Counted from the first letter of the stretch, positions 43,501-52,991 are shown. The stretch is DNA of 64,000 nt from Pectinophora gossypiella (GCF_024362695.1 NC_065424.1:1338786-1402785), one strand, 5' to 3'. Notes: a model not told the origin generated them from the letters alone. A program made the numbers and translations.

Positions 43501-46500
43501 TCTGTGTTATTAATTAATATGCATTGCTTCGTATCGTAGAAGTAGGCATTCAAAACATAAAGACTAAGATGATGTATCATCACAGTAATACTGACATCAA
43601 CTTTCCCCTGCTTCACCAGGAACTCGGGTGTCTCCGGCATGATAAGGAAGATGAAGAAGACGACCAGCGGCACCAGCAGCCCCAGCCACAGCATCGGCGT
43701 CACCGACAGCAGGTCGGCGCCGACGTAGCTCGCCAAGTAGCCTATATTCCTGAAGAATAGCAGTATTGTAACTTAATGCTCAAAATTTAATCATAGATGT
43801 TACATTACAGGTTTATTACAGTAACAGCCTCCGTGGTCTAGTGGTTAGAGCGTTAGGCTCACGATCTGGAGGTCCGGGTTCGATTCCCAATGGGGACATT
43901 GTCGAAATCACTTTGAGACTGTCCTTTGTTTGGTAAGGACTTTTCAGGTTTGTATCACCTGATTGTCCGAAAAAGAAAGATGATTCCACCAACCCGCAGT
44001 GGAGCAGCGTGGTGGAGTATGCTCCATACCCCCTCCGGTTGATTGAGGGGAGGCCTGTGTCCAGCAGTGGGACGTATATAGGCTGTTTATGTATGTATGT
44101 ATGTACAGTGACTGCGGTGAGGGAGCACCTTTAGAACGACTATATTGTATGGACGTCTTCTCTTCAGCAAGTAAACTAGATAAGTATAACATCATCAGCC
44201 GTATGACGCCCACTGCTGGGCATAGGCCTCCCCCAAGGATCTCCACGACGATCGGTCCTGCGCTGCCCGCATCCAGCGGCTTCCCGCGACCTTCACCAGA
44301 TCGTCGGTCCACCTTGTAGCGGGCCTACCCACTGAGCGTCGTCCGACACGTGGTCGCCACTCCAGAACCTTTCCGCCCCATCGGCCATCGGTTCTCCTCG
44401 CTATGTGTCCTGCCCACTGCCACTTCAGCTTTGCAATTCTTCGAGCTATGTCGGTGACTTTAGTTCTCCTGCGGATCTCCTCATTTCTGATTCGATCGAG
44501 CAGGGAAATACCGAGCATAGCTCTCTCCATTGCCCGCTGAGCGACACCGAGCCTCCTCACGAGACCCATAGTAAGCGGCTTATCGCCAAACGACGATAAG
44601 TATAAACTTAATAATATTATCATTATATGATCTGTGATATTATTAATGCACTCTTAAATGACAAGTTTACATTGTTATTATTTATTTGTTTGCAAATATT
44701 TACCTAAGTACTTATGTTGTTCAAGCAAACTATTATGAATATAACTAAATTCACAACTGTTCTTTAAAAATGTATAATTATTTACGATTGTTACTGTTAA
44801 TTAATGTAACAGTAATATATTTTTTATGAATATAATGTATAAGCCGTAAGTATACTTACTTAGACTTATTTTAATATATTTTTTTTGTGAGACAAAAATA
44901 AAATCATATTTTCTGTTTGTTCTGGCTTTTTGGCGGGAACGGGGACGAGACAGTTGCTTTCTTCATTGAATAATCTAAATAATTAATACGAACTGTTGTT
45001 TTGTGGTTAATCATCGCATAAAGTTAGTCGGAAAACTTTCACAATAGTGTTATTATATCGGAATACTCAATAAACAAAGTGTTCCTATTATTTTCGCTTC
45101 GTGCCAAGAAGCCGCTTCACAATTCGACAGTTTATGCGGACATTTGAGTTAATTCGTTTGGGGTTTGGAGTAAGAGTCTGCGATTCATCAACCATCGTCA
45201 TCACCTTTCATCATTTCATTAATCATCATGAAAAAAAGAAATACGTAAGACGTGGCTGTATCGGCATAGTTCCCTTTGCCTTGCCAAAAAAAACCTTAGG
45301 GGAAAACCAAAACAAAAAACTGGCTGTCGATTACCTGTCCCTTTCCTTTTCGGCGGATAAGCAAATACTTGGCTTGGAAAATCTGTACGTTGTATCTTTT
45401 TTTTCTTTTATTTTTTGCAATAAAGTTTATTAAAATTTGTATTTGTACCTGTTCAGTATAAGCAAGGAGCCCAAAGCGCCTCGTAGGTCGATGTCGCTGA
45501 TCTCCTTCAAGTAGATGGGCAGCACGATGTAGCACGCTGAGCAAGGTATGCCAGCGATGGCACGCGCTAGGATCAGCGCCCAGGGCTGCAGGCTGCATAG
45601 CTTGATCTGCCAGTACACCTGAAGACGAGAACTTAACCCTTTCAGCGCCAAGAGTTTTGATCAAAAACGTTCACCACACGCCACGTCATTAAATTTGGTT
45701 GATTTACTAGTTGGTGTTGGCAATATTGAATATCGATGTTTTAATTTGTAGTAAATAAATCATTTCAGAAATATATAGTTATTTTTAAGTTTTATGGGTT
45801 TTATTTTATTTTTATATACTCCTTGAAACATTTTAAAATGTATTAAAATCTCAGTGGCTTATAAATACAGTGAACAATCACACAAGAAATTATGATATTA
45901 GTTGCATCACTACGTGTCTGATATATATCAGACTTTGGCGGTGAAAGGGTTAAACATAAATCGCGTATCCCGCGTTGAGAGGGGGGATTTGGGGGGGGGG
46001 GGGGGGGTTCTAAATTGTCAACATGTTTTTTTTTTAAATACCACTAGAAAAAAGATTGTGTAACTTAAGTCTATTTAGAAGAAAATTGAATGAGTTGTTA
46101 ACTAAAAGATGTTATTATACGATAAATGAGTTTATGGGTGAATCTCAAAATTTCAAGTTTGGTGGCGAAATTTCATATTATTTTTTCGTGAAAAATTGGG
46201 TTCCGACATGAAAAAGGAATTTTTCAATTCCCAATTTTCCCAATTTCCCCAATTTTTCACGAAAATATTATATGACAGTCGTCACCAAACTTGACACATT
46301 TTGATATTCACCTTTTGAATGATAAACTGCAATGCAACTGATGTTCCAATTTGTCATGTAAAAATTCATTAATTTTATTCTGCAATTAATGCTCATAACT
46401 TTTTCCATACACCTATTGTTATATTTTTCATGATGCATGTATTTATATAGACAATATACTAGGTACTTAACATTTTGTGCGCCGCAAGGCAAACATGAAG

Positions 46501-49500
46501 AACCTATAATGTGAACACTGTCATCTGTATTTATATTACTCATGTTTAAGCAAATAAATTATCTTTATCTTCTACAAGACACCTCGCAGCCATTTCTTTT
46601 TTAAAATTTGAATAAAGCATTAGAATACTTAGATATACACTCCATAATATTACAATGTAGCCCACAAGCTACTAAGTCATCATCATCATCATCATCAGCC
46701 CATTAACGTCCCCACTGCTGGGGCACGGGCCTTCCCTATAGATGGATAGGGAGATCGGGCCTTAAACCATCACGCGGGCCCAGTTCGGATTGATGGTTAT
46801 TAACGACTGCTAATGCAGCCGGGACCAACGGCTTAACGTGCCTTCCAAAGCACGGAAGAGCTCGAGATGAATTTTTTTCTTTTTGTGGTCACCCATCCTA
46901 TGACCGGCCTTTGCGAAAGTTGCTTAACTTCAACAATCGCAGACCGAGCGCGTTTGCCGCTGCGCAAGCTACTAAGTAAATTATCTTTAACCGAAACTAC
47001 TATAAATAGAATATTATTTCGTAAGAATTAGTCTACTGACTCATCTCAGTTTAATTTAAGGGGAAGACGCTTTGTTCACGTGTTCTTATACCTACGGTCA
47101 CGAGCATTAATATGTATACACTTTGGTACCATGTCACATTAACCTTTTTGACAAATTGAATTGTAAGTCTCACTAAATGTCAAATATGTTAGTGCGACAG
47201 AGTCCTAAAGTGGGTACATTATATTGCTCATGACTGTACATATCACTGTTACTGATTTTTGTAGTTACATCTATTTCATTACACTAATTCAAATGGTTTT
47301 GTTCATTTTAATCTTTTCAATAAACCTGTGTGTCACAGCCACCTCTAATAATTATTTTCCTAAGATGGCGAAAAGTGATGAGGCCATCGCCCAAATAAGT
47401 AAGTACTTACTCCATGTTTTGGATTGAATACATCCCGCTTAGGGACGGTACTGAAAAGTATCGGCGTCCGAAGGACGTAATATACGATCCCGACGACCCA
47501 ATTACTCTAGCCTTAGAGGCAGCCAATCAGCTCGCGATACCAAACACTTCAGGACCCCGATACCGACCCCGCCGGCGTGATCGACGATTTCCCTCAATCA
47601 GCGCTTATCGCTATCGACCCACCAGGTTCGATTAATTCTTTCAAATATTTTACTCTCAGACGACGCCCTGAGCCGAGGTTCGCGCCCAACTGGGCACCCT
47701 CAGGCCTGTGTCTTAAACGTTGTACCGGGTGAGAGCCTTCAGCGCTCCCCATTTATCCGGCCAAGTAGTTAATGCCATCTGCGGAAAATCTACAATAAGT
47801 CACGTCAAAAAAAAAAACATATTTTGGAAAGTGGACAAAATTTGACCGATGCCAAGTGGGGAATTCAATTTACACTGATTATAACAAGATTTATTCGATG
47901 TGACTTATTGTAGGTTTCTTTCAGACCTTAAATACTTTGCCGAATAAAAATGGGGAACGATTCGGTAGACGATTTCACTCATTCAGCACTTCTCCCTATC
48001 GGCCCAGTAGGGTCGATTAATTCTTTCAAATATAATCCCTTCAGACAATGCCCTGAACCGAAGTTCGCGGCCAACTGAGGGTTAAATATGGGTCATCGAA
48101 TCAATTCATCTAAAAAAGCAATATTGCTATTTGACATTTGCGTACCTATATAAAAGAAAGTGCGGAATGCAAACAAATGTCAAATAGCAATATTGCTTTC
48201 TTAGATGAATTGCTTCGATGTGGCCTTTTTAATCCACCTGTGGGCACTCTCAGGCCTGTGTCTTTATTTTTGTACCGGCTGAGAGCCCGCAGCGCCCCAT
48301 TTGTCCGGTCAAGTTAATGCCATTTGCGACTGGTCACGTGAAAAAGAAAGTGACTTTGGTGCGCAAATTATCTAAGATGTGGCTTGACGAATCAGCGCTT
48401 CCGGTTTGTCAAAAAAATAAAAACATATAATTGTGTTTTATGCTTAATCTTGCTAGTAGGTAACAGTAAATAGACTAATGTCTCGATAACATAATAGACA
48501 ACTTGAATGGACTGTTTTTTCTTCTTTTTTTCTCGGTCGGAAAGTGTAACGACCCAGTGTCAACACGAGAAACAATCGTTTTTTTATTGTTGTACATAAT
48601 AGGAAACTGTGTAAGGAAGATTTTTTATTATTGTTCTTTTTCGTATGTTTCTTTGGGGAGTTATCTATAGAAACGTAAGTCGATGTAGGAACTGGAAATA
48701 TACCGGATTGGGAAAAGGAAGGAAGGCGTTTCCTGGGAAAAGTACTGGCTTAAGAATTGTGATGACTAGTAAACGAGCTTCTGTGCTAGACTAGAAGCGA
48801 AAAACAATATTTTTTTTTGACGTGACTTAATGCAGATGAGCTTGAGCGCTGTAGGCTCTCACCCTTGCTCGAGGCGTAAGGCTCGAGCCTCGGCTCAGGG
48901 CGTCGTCTGAGAGGAAAGATATTTGAAAGAAATAATCGACCCTAGCGGGTCGATAGCGATAAGCGCTGATTGAGGGAAGTCCTCGACCACGCGGGCGGGG
49001 TCGGTATCGGGGTCCTGAAGTGTTTGGTGTCGCGAGTTGATTGGCTGCCTCTATGGCTAGAGTAATCGGGTCGTCGGGATCGTATATTACGTGCTTCGGA
49101 CGCCGATACTTTTCAGTACCGTCCCTAAACGGGATGTATTCGGAAGCCGCAACTACCAGGAATGAAAAACAACAAGACAACAAGAAAAATAAGAAAAAAG
49201 AAGAAGAAGTTCTTTGTATAATTGCTAGAACGCGTACAGTTCTTTATCTTCCAAGGCATGTCGTAAACCGCCCGAAGGTTTCTTCTTTTTCAGGGAATCT
49301 GTCTACTTCAAAGGGAATCAAATAGCTGACGAGAAGTGGGTGTACAGTCATGAGCAATATAATGTACCCACTTTAGGACTCTGTCGCACTAACATATTTG
49401 ACATTTAGTGAGACTTACAGTTCAATTTGTCAAAAAAGTTAATGTGACATGGTACCAAAGTGTATACATATTAATGCTCGTGACCGTGTTATACACCTCT

Positions 49501-52500
49501 GCCTACCCCTTCAGGGATGCAGGCGTGATGCTATGTTGTGTTATCTCAATGGAAAATGGGCGTGATCTTATGCGTTTGGACTCTCAGCGCTCCCCATTTG
49601 TCCGGCCAAGTAGTTAATGCCATATTTGCGGCCAGTCTACAATAGGGCGTAAAATAGTCATTTTAAGTTTAGAGCGTAAATTATCCGATATATTACGCAG
49701 TCCGCTCTTTAACAAAAACTTAAAAAAAAATTGCCACATTACATTCCAACCCGAAGGAAAAACCAGCCCAATACAGGTTAGGTCACATACCTTCGAAAAT
49801 ACTTTTTTATATTATCCTGTTCGCAATAATAACACCATAACATGGCATCACGCCTGTGTACCTGACGGGGTAGGTAGAGGTGTATATTTAAGTATATACC
49901 CAAGGGTTTGTGTGATTTCTAAGGGCATTTTTGGACATGTTAGAGGCGCGACCGTGGTTGCGCCACGATTGTGTCCTAGTGGGGGATGCCACGTAATAAA
50001 AAAAAAATAAAAAAAATCAAACAAATGAGCTATTTCGAAAATTCGAGCTATTAATTTAAGATAATAAGAAGCCAGGCAGCCTTGTAAAGCCACTGACAAT
50101 GCCGTAAGCGTGGCCAATTATTGGTAAGCAAAAATTTAGTATCGATCGCCATCGACTCGCAAAGAAGAAGAAGAAGGAAAAGAAGGGTAAAAGGGTAGGG
50201 TAAGAGAGGTAGGGGGTCGGGGGGGGGGGGAAGGAGGGTTTTTGATAAGGAGTGGAATTCTCTGCCGTCTTCTGTATTTCCGAATGCATATAACCCGGGT
50301 GCATTCAAGGCCGGAGTGAACAGGCACCTTCTGGGCGAGCTCCATCTTAGGCCTCGTCAACGCAGTCGGGCATAGAATAAGGAATAATACTACGTACAGA
50401 ACGGCAACTCTCCGCTCCCCACCAGCGTCTGGGCTAGGTTTACCTCACCCCCTCGGACACAGTTTAGACTTAAATCGTATGGCGTCAGATGTCACACACA
50501 CAGCTGCGCTTGTACGATAACGTCAATGTGGGTTGTCTGTGTAAAACGAGGTTGTTTGCATGAAGTGTCCGGGGTGTGGTTCGGACAAGTCTGGAGCCAA
50601 GAGCAAACCGGGATTCTCTTAAAATGCATAAATGGTTTTGTCATAATTTTAATTATCATAATCCTTTTCGCATAACGTTTTTAAGCATAATAGTACTTTC
50701 CCATAATAACATCTAAGAATACTGGTTTTTAGGTATACTTAACTTATTTTTAGACTAAAATTTGTTGGTATAAATTTTATTCGCATATAAATAGGTATCC
50801 ATAATTCTTTTTTAGAATAATAGTGTTTTGTCATAATTTTTACAAGGCATAACGGTAGTAGGTTAGGGAGCGGCGGGGGTGGCCCTCGGGCTACCCCTAC
50901 GCCGCCAGCATGTTTATCTTACACACCAAAAGTATACTGAATGATCACCAACAGCATGAAATAGAGTCAAAAAATATAAAATGTCACAATCATGAACCAA
51001 ATGCAGCCAAGGAAAAAGTAAGTTTCGGAAATGTTCAAAGTTGTGCCAAAACTTTTCTTATTCGGAGTATAGTTTTTATGCTTATAATATTTATGCTTAT
51101 ATGTCATTATTGTCATTAATTATTATGCTTATGGTAGTTATGAGTTTCAAAATTATGCTTAAAAAGTTATGACAAATTAATACTATGCGTCACTAATAAA
51201 TAGGTCAAGAAACATTATGTCATGGTAAATTATTACATAAAAAATATGCGTAAAAATAGAGAACCGAGCAAACCCATCAAAGGTAAAAAAAAATAAGATC
51301 TAAGATTATAACCTTAAACGGGACACGCGTTACTCATAAATAGTTTTTAATCTGTGCGCGTATTAAAACCAAACCAGAAAACGTTCATAACCTAACCGCG
51401 ATACTGAACTAATTAAATCATGTAGGTACCTTGTTGATACCGCTAGATTAGATGTTTTTTTGAAGCTCGGGGTTATTTTATGCACTGTATCACTTTTTTT
51501 CTAAAAAGAAGAAAAAAGAGCTCTTTTTTGACGTGACTTATTGCTTTTTACTTAAAACACATGATAACGGGTTGTTACCGCGTTTAAAGTAGGGATGAGA
51601 CTCCCGATTATTGCTATTCCCGGTTATTGTTTTTTTCCGCAAATGGCATTAACTACTTGGCTGGACAAACAAGAAGCGCCGAAGGCTCTAGTCACTGTGA
51701 CCTGTCTTCTTATCGTGTGGGTTGTGAGGTGGAATACCAACCTCATCAACCCTAGTGTCAAGGTTATTATTGAGCCGCCAAAGTCCCCTGACATGACTCA
51801 TGTAACGACTACATACTTACACCAGTAAGTAGTAATCGGAAACAGCAGCTTAACGTGCCTTCCGAAGCACGGATCATCTTACTTTCGGTCAATCAGGTGA
51901 TCAGCCTGTAATGTCCTAACCAAACTAGGGGTCACATGATCTTTGTGAGATGTCCCCACCGGGATTCGACCCCGGGGCAGGTCGTGGGACCAGCGCTTAA
52001 CCACTGGAACACGGCGGCCGTTACTGTGATCTGTAAGATCCATTATATATGGCTCAGTGGTTTCGGCGTTAAAGCGTTACAGACAGACAGACTTTCTTGG
52101 CTTTCGCGTTTAATTTATTCTTTTTTTTTTCTTTTTTTTTTACATACATACTTATATAAACATAATAATACTATATACGTCCTACGGCTGGGCACAGGAC
52201 CCCCTTAATCAACCGAAAAATAAATCAAAAACAATCAATCAATCATTTTTTTTTGTTGAAATTTAGTTCTGTGCAATAAAGTATATTTGATTTGATTTTG
52301 ATTTGATTTATTAGTAGGGATAAACACTCAGATACTCACAATCAAAGACAAAGTAGTCAGCAGCGTCATGACTTTCCTGCCGTACCGATCTGTCAGATGG
52401 CCCATCGGGGCGCCCAGGACGATGGCCGTGATGTACGTGACAGACGTCACCCAGGAGATGTCACTGGATGTGAACGTGGGCGTCGGCCCATCTGGGGACT

Positions 52501-52566
52501 GCAGCACCGAGATCATGGGCGACAACCAGCCCTGCACCATGCCGAAGCTGAGCAACGGGATTGTAA
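40329..52566 (-). CDS. facilitated trehalose/sugar transporter (Tret1-like, SLC2 family MFS), 8 exons, 5' end missing
   Basis: Plasma-membrane facilitative sugar transporter of the major facilitator superfamily, closest in style to insect Tret1-like proteins. Coding exons on the minus strand are 52340-52566, 45449-45618, 43596-43749, 43248-43380, 42730-42884, 42006-42080, 41164-41358 and 40329-40580. All seven introns have GT and AG ends and the phases join without a stop, giving about 453 readable residues. Family motifs appear in order: loop 2-3 GHLTDRYGRK, loop 4-5 YLKEISDIDLRGALG, mid-loop PETPEFL, TM7 QQFDG, loop 8-9 EKTGRK, and C-terminal PETRHKAVEEI. Family members usually have about 460-520 residues, so only the N-terminus up to TM1 is missing. 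The first exon must end in phase 1 and lies upstream of 52566 or beyond the window. The substrate (trehalose, glucose or other) cannot be told from sequence. Confidence 0.9.
40737..40990 (-). repeat. two SINE-A tail fragments in the last transporter intron
   Basis: 'cttctatcgtgtgggttata' to 'gggaccaacggctta' (40737-40890) and 'cttctatcgtgtggattgtg' to 'tattactgaacc' (40917-40990), both reversed and 3'-only. Confidence 0.75.
41164..41358 (-). CDS. sugar transporter exon: TM9-TM10
   Basis: Exon of 65 codons with acceptor ttcattccag above 41358 and donor gtaagttc below 41164, phase 0 on both sides. It encodes LLLISTSFAVGVGMMILAVW, a loop with AAGVWLPGW, and the hydrophobic MALAIFADAAGFQPISYIII followed by TDLFTFQ, equivalent to the PxxWxxxxEIFP region of other family members. 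A decayed partial copy of this exon lies about 230 bases upstream at 41588-41661. Confidence 0.88.
41588..41661 (-). pseudogene. partial duplicated copy of transporter exon 41164-41358
   Basis: Inside the intron just upstream of the TM9-TM10 exon, this stretch repeats part of that exon. A 20-base block (ggtagaaccacaccgccagg on the plus strand) is identical and the neighbouring 30 bases match closely, with about 14 bases deleted. On the minus strand it reads LAVWFYQRDAGVWLQGLAIA against LAVWFYLTAAGVWLPGW in the real exon. The deletion and absence of a full exon suggest a decayed tandem duplication rather than a usable alternative exon. Confidence 0.7.
41752..41955 (+). repeat. SINE-A, diverged
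   Basis: 'cattacagagactga', 'gattgtccgaaagt', 'gaccatgtcaggagtct' and the (aag)n tail outline an old SINE-A copy. Confidence 0.6.
42006..42080 (-). CDS. sugar transporter exon: TM8 and loop 8-9 GRK
   Basis: Short exon of exactly 25 codons with acceptor ttgtaaacag above 42080 and donor gtgag below 42006, phase 0 on both sides. It encodes VMLIGIVQLLGSTLATCIVE and then KTGRK, the second copy of the GRK loop that marks the internal repeat of MFS sugar porters (loop 8-9). Confidence 0.88.
42185..42425 (+). repeat. SINE-A scrap and repeat L
   Basis: 'ctgatcacccgattgttcga' with 'gatccgtgcttcag' (SINE-A, 42185-42240), then repeat L from 42282 ('gctacgctcttgtcggtgca'). Confidence 0.7.
42730..42884 (-). 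CDS. sugar transporter exon: TM7 with QQFDG motif
   Basis: Exon of 155 bases with acceptor attccag above 42884 and donor gtcata below 42730; phase 1 in, phase 0 out. It encodes KPTFRAFIITLVIKITQQFD and continues GYLIVLIYAGFVFKQAESSI. The QQFDG replaces the common QQFSG or QQLSG of TM7, a segment near the sugar-binding site. The Ser-to-Asp change is unusual and may matter for substrate choice; this is inference. Confidence 0.85.
42970..43080 (+). repeat. SINE-B fragment, diverged
   Basis: 'tctgattgtccgaaga', 'gcaagccattggtccca' and 'cttccaccaacc' follow the SINE-B order. Confidence 0.6.
43248..43380 (-). CDS. sugar transporter exon: central cytoplasmic loop
   Basis: Exon of 133 bases with acceptor taatatgacag above 43380 and donor gtgagtg below 43248; phase 0 in, phase 1 out. 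It encodes the hydrophilic loop between TM6 and TM7: EAKAVLAWLRG, then SVVDRSLEPEMDRI and a Lys/Gln-rich stretch ending SAWGII. The AxxxLxWLRG pattern is typical of the loop that follows PESP in insect Tret proteins. Confidence 0.85.
43596..43749 (-). CDS. sugar transporter exon: TM5-TM6 and PETP motif
   Basis: Exon of 154 bases. Acceptor ctattcttcag precedes 43749; its first base completes an Arg codon carried over from the previous exon. The protein reads NIGYLASYVGADLL, then a strongly hydrophobic TM6 (WLGLLVPLVVFFIFLIM), then PETPEFLVKQGK, the PESPxxL motif at the start of the central loop. The donor is read as gtcagt, slightly off consensus but the only one that keeps frame with the next exon. 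Confidence 0.85.
43826..44100 (+). mobile_element. SINE-B with central block deleted
   Basis: Complete head (ctccgtggtctagtggttag, ggttcgattcc), body, then a direct jump from 'aaagatgattcc' to 'accaacccgcagtggagcag', and a (tatg)n tail. The jump removes the central block. It lies in a transporter intron. Confidence 0.88.
44180..44580 (-). pseudogene. LINE C-terminal fragment, frame largely open
   Basis: On the minus strand a frame of over 120 codons reads GLVRRLGVAQRAMERAMLGI, then RTKVTDIARRIAKLKWQWAG and HIARRTDGRWGGKVLEWRPR, RSVGRPATRWTDDLVKVAGS and ends near QQWASYG. This is the C-terminal domain of an insect RT LINE (group not fixed). No RT core is present, so it is a 5'-truncated dead copy in a transporter intron. 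On the plus strand a 'cccactgctgggcataggcc' tail starts the repeat. Confidence 0.88.
44926..45321 (+). mobile_element. retroposon G, full-length
   Basis: About 395 bases from 'tttttggcgggaacgggga' to an A-rich end at 45321, flanked by CTGGCT. A frame from 45101 starts MPRSRFTIRQFMRTFELIRL and later reads GCIGIVPFALP, matching the copy at 32426-32800. It lies in a transporter intron. Confidence 0.82.
45449..45618 (-). CDS. sugar transporter exon: TM3-TM4 and RGALG loop
   Basis: Exon of 170 bases with acceptor tcttcag above 45618 and donor gtacaaat below 45449. It enters in phase 0 and ends with two bases of a codon. It encodes a hydrophobic stretch (WALILARAIAGIP), TM4 (CSACYIVLPIYL) and the family signature KEISDIDLRGALGS, equivalent to the conserved P-Y-x-x-E-x-x-x-x-x-x-RG motif. 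A G-type retroposon and a LINE fragment lie in the next intron. Confidence 0.88.
45619..46136. other. unassigned stretch in transporter intron
   Basis: No coding exon recognised. A G-run lies at about 45991-46007. Confidence 0.5.
46137..46312. mobile_element. palindromic MITE of 176 bp
   Basis: Ends GGTGAATCTCAAAAT and the complement of GGTGAATATCAAAAT. Inner arms 'caagtttggtggcga' and 'ttttcgtgaaaaattggg' are repeated inverted. Single copy in the window. Confidence 0.78.
46313..46676. other. unassigned stretch in transporter intron
   Basis: No gene or repeat recognised. Confidence 0.45.
46677..46968 (-). mobile_element. SINE-C, full-length
   Basis: Reverse copy: (atc)n tail, 'cccattaacgtccccactgc', 'gggagatcgggccttaaacc', central block 'ccaacggcttaacgtgcctt', and a head complementary to a tRNA/5S-like promoter (see 60210-60500). 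Confidence 0.88.
47095..47236 (-). mobile_element. MITE family F at a TA target
   Basis: 142 bases, cggtcacgagcattaatatg to gatattgctcatgactg-type ends, TA on both sides. Confidence 0.88.
47424..47817 (+). mobile_element. retroposon E, longest copy, with target duplication
   Basis: 394 bases from 'ttgaatacatcccgcttagg' to poly(A). Flanked by catgttttgga (47413-47423) and catattttgga (47818-47828). The conserved frame is open: YIPLRDGTEKYRRPKDVIYD, then DPITLALEAANQLA and SISAYRYRPTRFD-stop. This copy defines the 5' end of the family. Confidence 0.9.
47896..48345 (+). mobile_element. retroposon E split by MITE D
   Basis: An old E copy (47896-48077 and 48239-48345) with a D element between, breaking the segment that reads 'aactgggcaccctcaggc' in other copies. 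Confidence 0.8.
48078..48238. mobile_element. MITE family D inserted in E
   Basis: Hairpin arms 'atcaattcatctaaaaaagc' and 'gcttagatgaattgcttcga'-type, nearly perfect 'aaatgtcaaatagcaatatt'. Outer end 'gggttaaatatgg' and 'cctttttaatccacc'. Confidence 0.85.
48346..48814. other. unassigned stretch in transporter intron
   Basis: No gene or repeat recognised. Confidence 0.45.
48815..49145 (-). mobile_element. retroposon E, 5'-complete, internal deletion
   Basis: Reverse copy ending (5' end) at the same 'gaatacatcccg' as 47424. The reading frame is open from EYIPFRDGTEKYRRPKHVIY to beyond RYRPARVD because the usual stop is Tyr here. The 3' third is shortened. Confidence 0.88.
49345..49486 (+). 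mobile_element. MITE family F
   Basis: Starts cagtcatgagcaatataatg after TA, ends attaatgctcgtgaccg. It is followed by TG, so the right TA has mutated. Confidence 0.85.
49487..49880. repeat. LINE 3'-tail scraps and an E end
   Basis: 'cacctctgcctaccccttca' (49495) and 'gacggggtaggtagaggtgt' (49864) are inverted LINE-tail scraps. 49580-49645 is the 3' part of E ('tccggccaagtagttaatgc'). The rest is unassigned. Confidence 0.55.
50060..50590 (-). repeat. repeat K copy with LINE-like tail
   Basis: The reverse complement follows K ('gtgtgacatctgacgccata', 'gaggtaaacctagcccagac') and then reads ECTRVICIRKYRRR / LNAPGLYAFGNTEDGREFHS in different frames; it ends in a poly-C run, (ctt)n and a block also at 18055-18170. 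Probably a fused LINE 3' region of unknown family. Confidence 0.6.
50601..51274. mobile_element. 656-bp DNA element with 9-bp target duplication and subterminal repeats
   Basis: Element 50610-51265 with GAGCAAACC at 50601-50609 and 51266-51274. Ends GGGATTCTCTTAAAATGCAT and the complement of GGTTCTCTATTTTTACGCAT form an imperfect TIR. Inside the left end about 240 bases repeat a CATAATnnTTTT-like motif with a spacing near 15; the right end has the inverse motif ATTATGC. The middle is a GC-rich patch (gagcggcgggggtggccctc). No transposase frame. A 9-bp target is MULE/Mutator-like. Confidence 0.72.
51520..52018 (-). mobile_element. old E copy split by SINE-A
   Basis: E pieces at 51526-51545 and 51640-51697 ('ggcattaactacttggctgg'); SINE-A in reverse at 51702-52018, from 'cttcttatcgtgtgggttgt' to the head, complement of 'gccgtgttccagtggttaag'. 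Confidence 0.78.
52340..52566 (-). CDS. sugar transporter exon: TM1, TM2 and GRK loop (most 5' exon found)
   Basis: Exon of 227 bases with acceptor ctatttccag just above 52566 and donor gtgagtat just below 52340. It enters in phase 1 (two bases complete a codon) and leaves in phase 0. It encodes the end of TM1 (PLLSFGMVQGWLSPMI), an extracellular loop with SPDGP, TM2 (ISWVTSVTYITAIVLGAPMG) and the diagnostic HLTDRYGRK loop, then the start of TM3. There is no start codon in a sensible place, so a further upstream exon is required. The following intron is 6.7 kb and filled with repeats. Confidence 0.88.
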
Positions 52567-52659
52567 CTGGAAATAGAATAAATAACGTTATAACGTTATT
52601 TTAAGTAAGTACTTACGATAGACTGTGATTGTGATAGTGGAATGTTAGTCTATTCTCTC

Positions 52660-52952
52660 AATCATCATCACCAGCCCATTAACGTCCCCACTGCTAGGGC
52701 ACGGGCCTACCCTATGAATGGATAGCGAGATCGGGCCTTAAACCACCACGCGGGCCCAGTGCGGATTGATGGTTATTAACGACTACTAATGCAGCCGGGA
52801 CCAACGGCTTAACGTGCCTTCCGAAGCACGGAGGAGCTCGAGATAAAAACTTTCTTTTTGTGGTCACCCATCCTATGACCGGCCTTTGCGAAAGTTGCTT
52901 AACTTCAACAATCGCAGATCGAGCGCGTTTGCCGCTGCGCCACCGAGCTCCT
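52660..52952 (-). mobile_element. SINE-C, full-length
   Basis: Reverse copy: 'atcatcatcaccagcccatt' tail to head 'cgctgcgccaccgagctcct'. Highly similar to 46677, 56665 and 60210. Confidence 0.9.
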
Positions 52953-52991
52953 CGAAATAGAATAAATAACGTTATTATATTATTTTATGTA

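Noticed and set aside
52595..52625. Missing first exon of the transporter just above 52566 (donor-like gtaagtac on the minus strand)
   Set aside because: The frame joining in the required phase hits a stop within a few codons and has no ATG; the segment also belongs to a local duplication.
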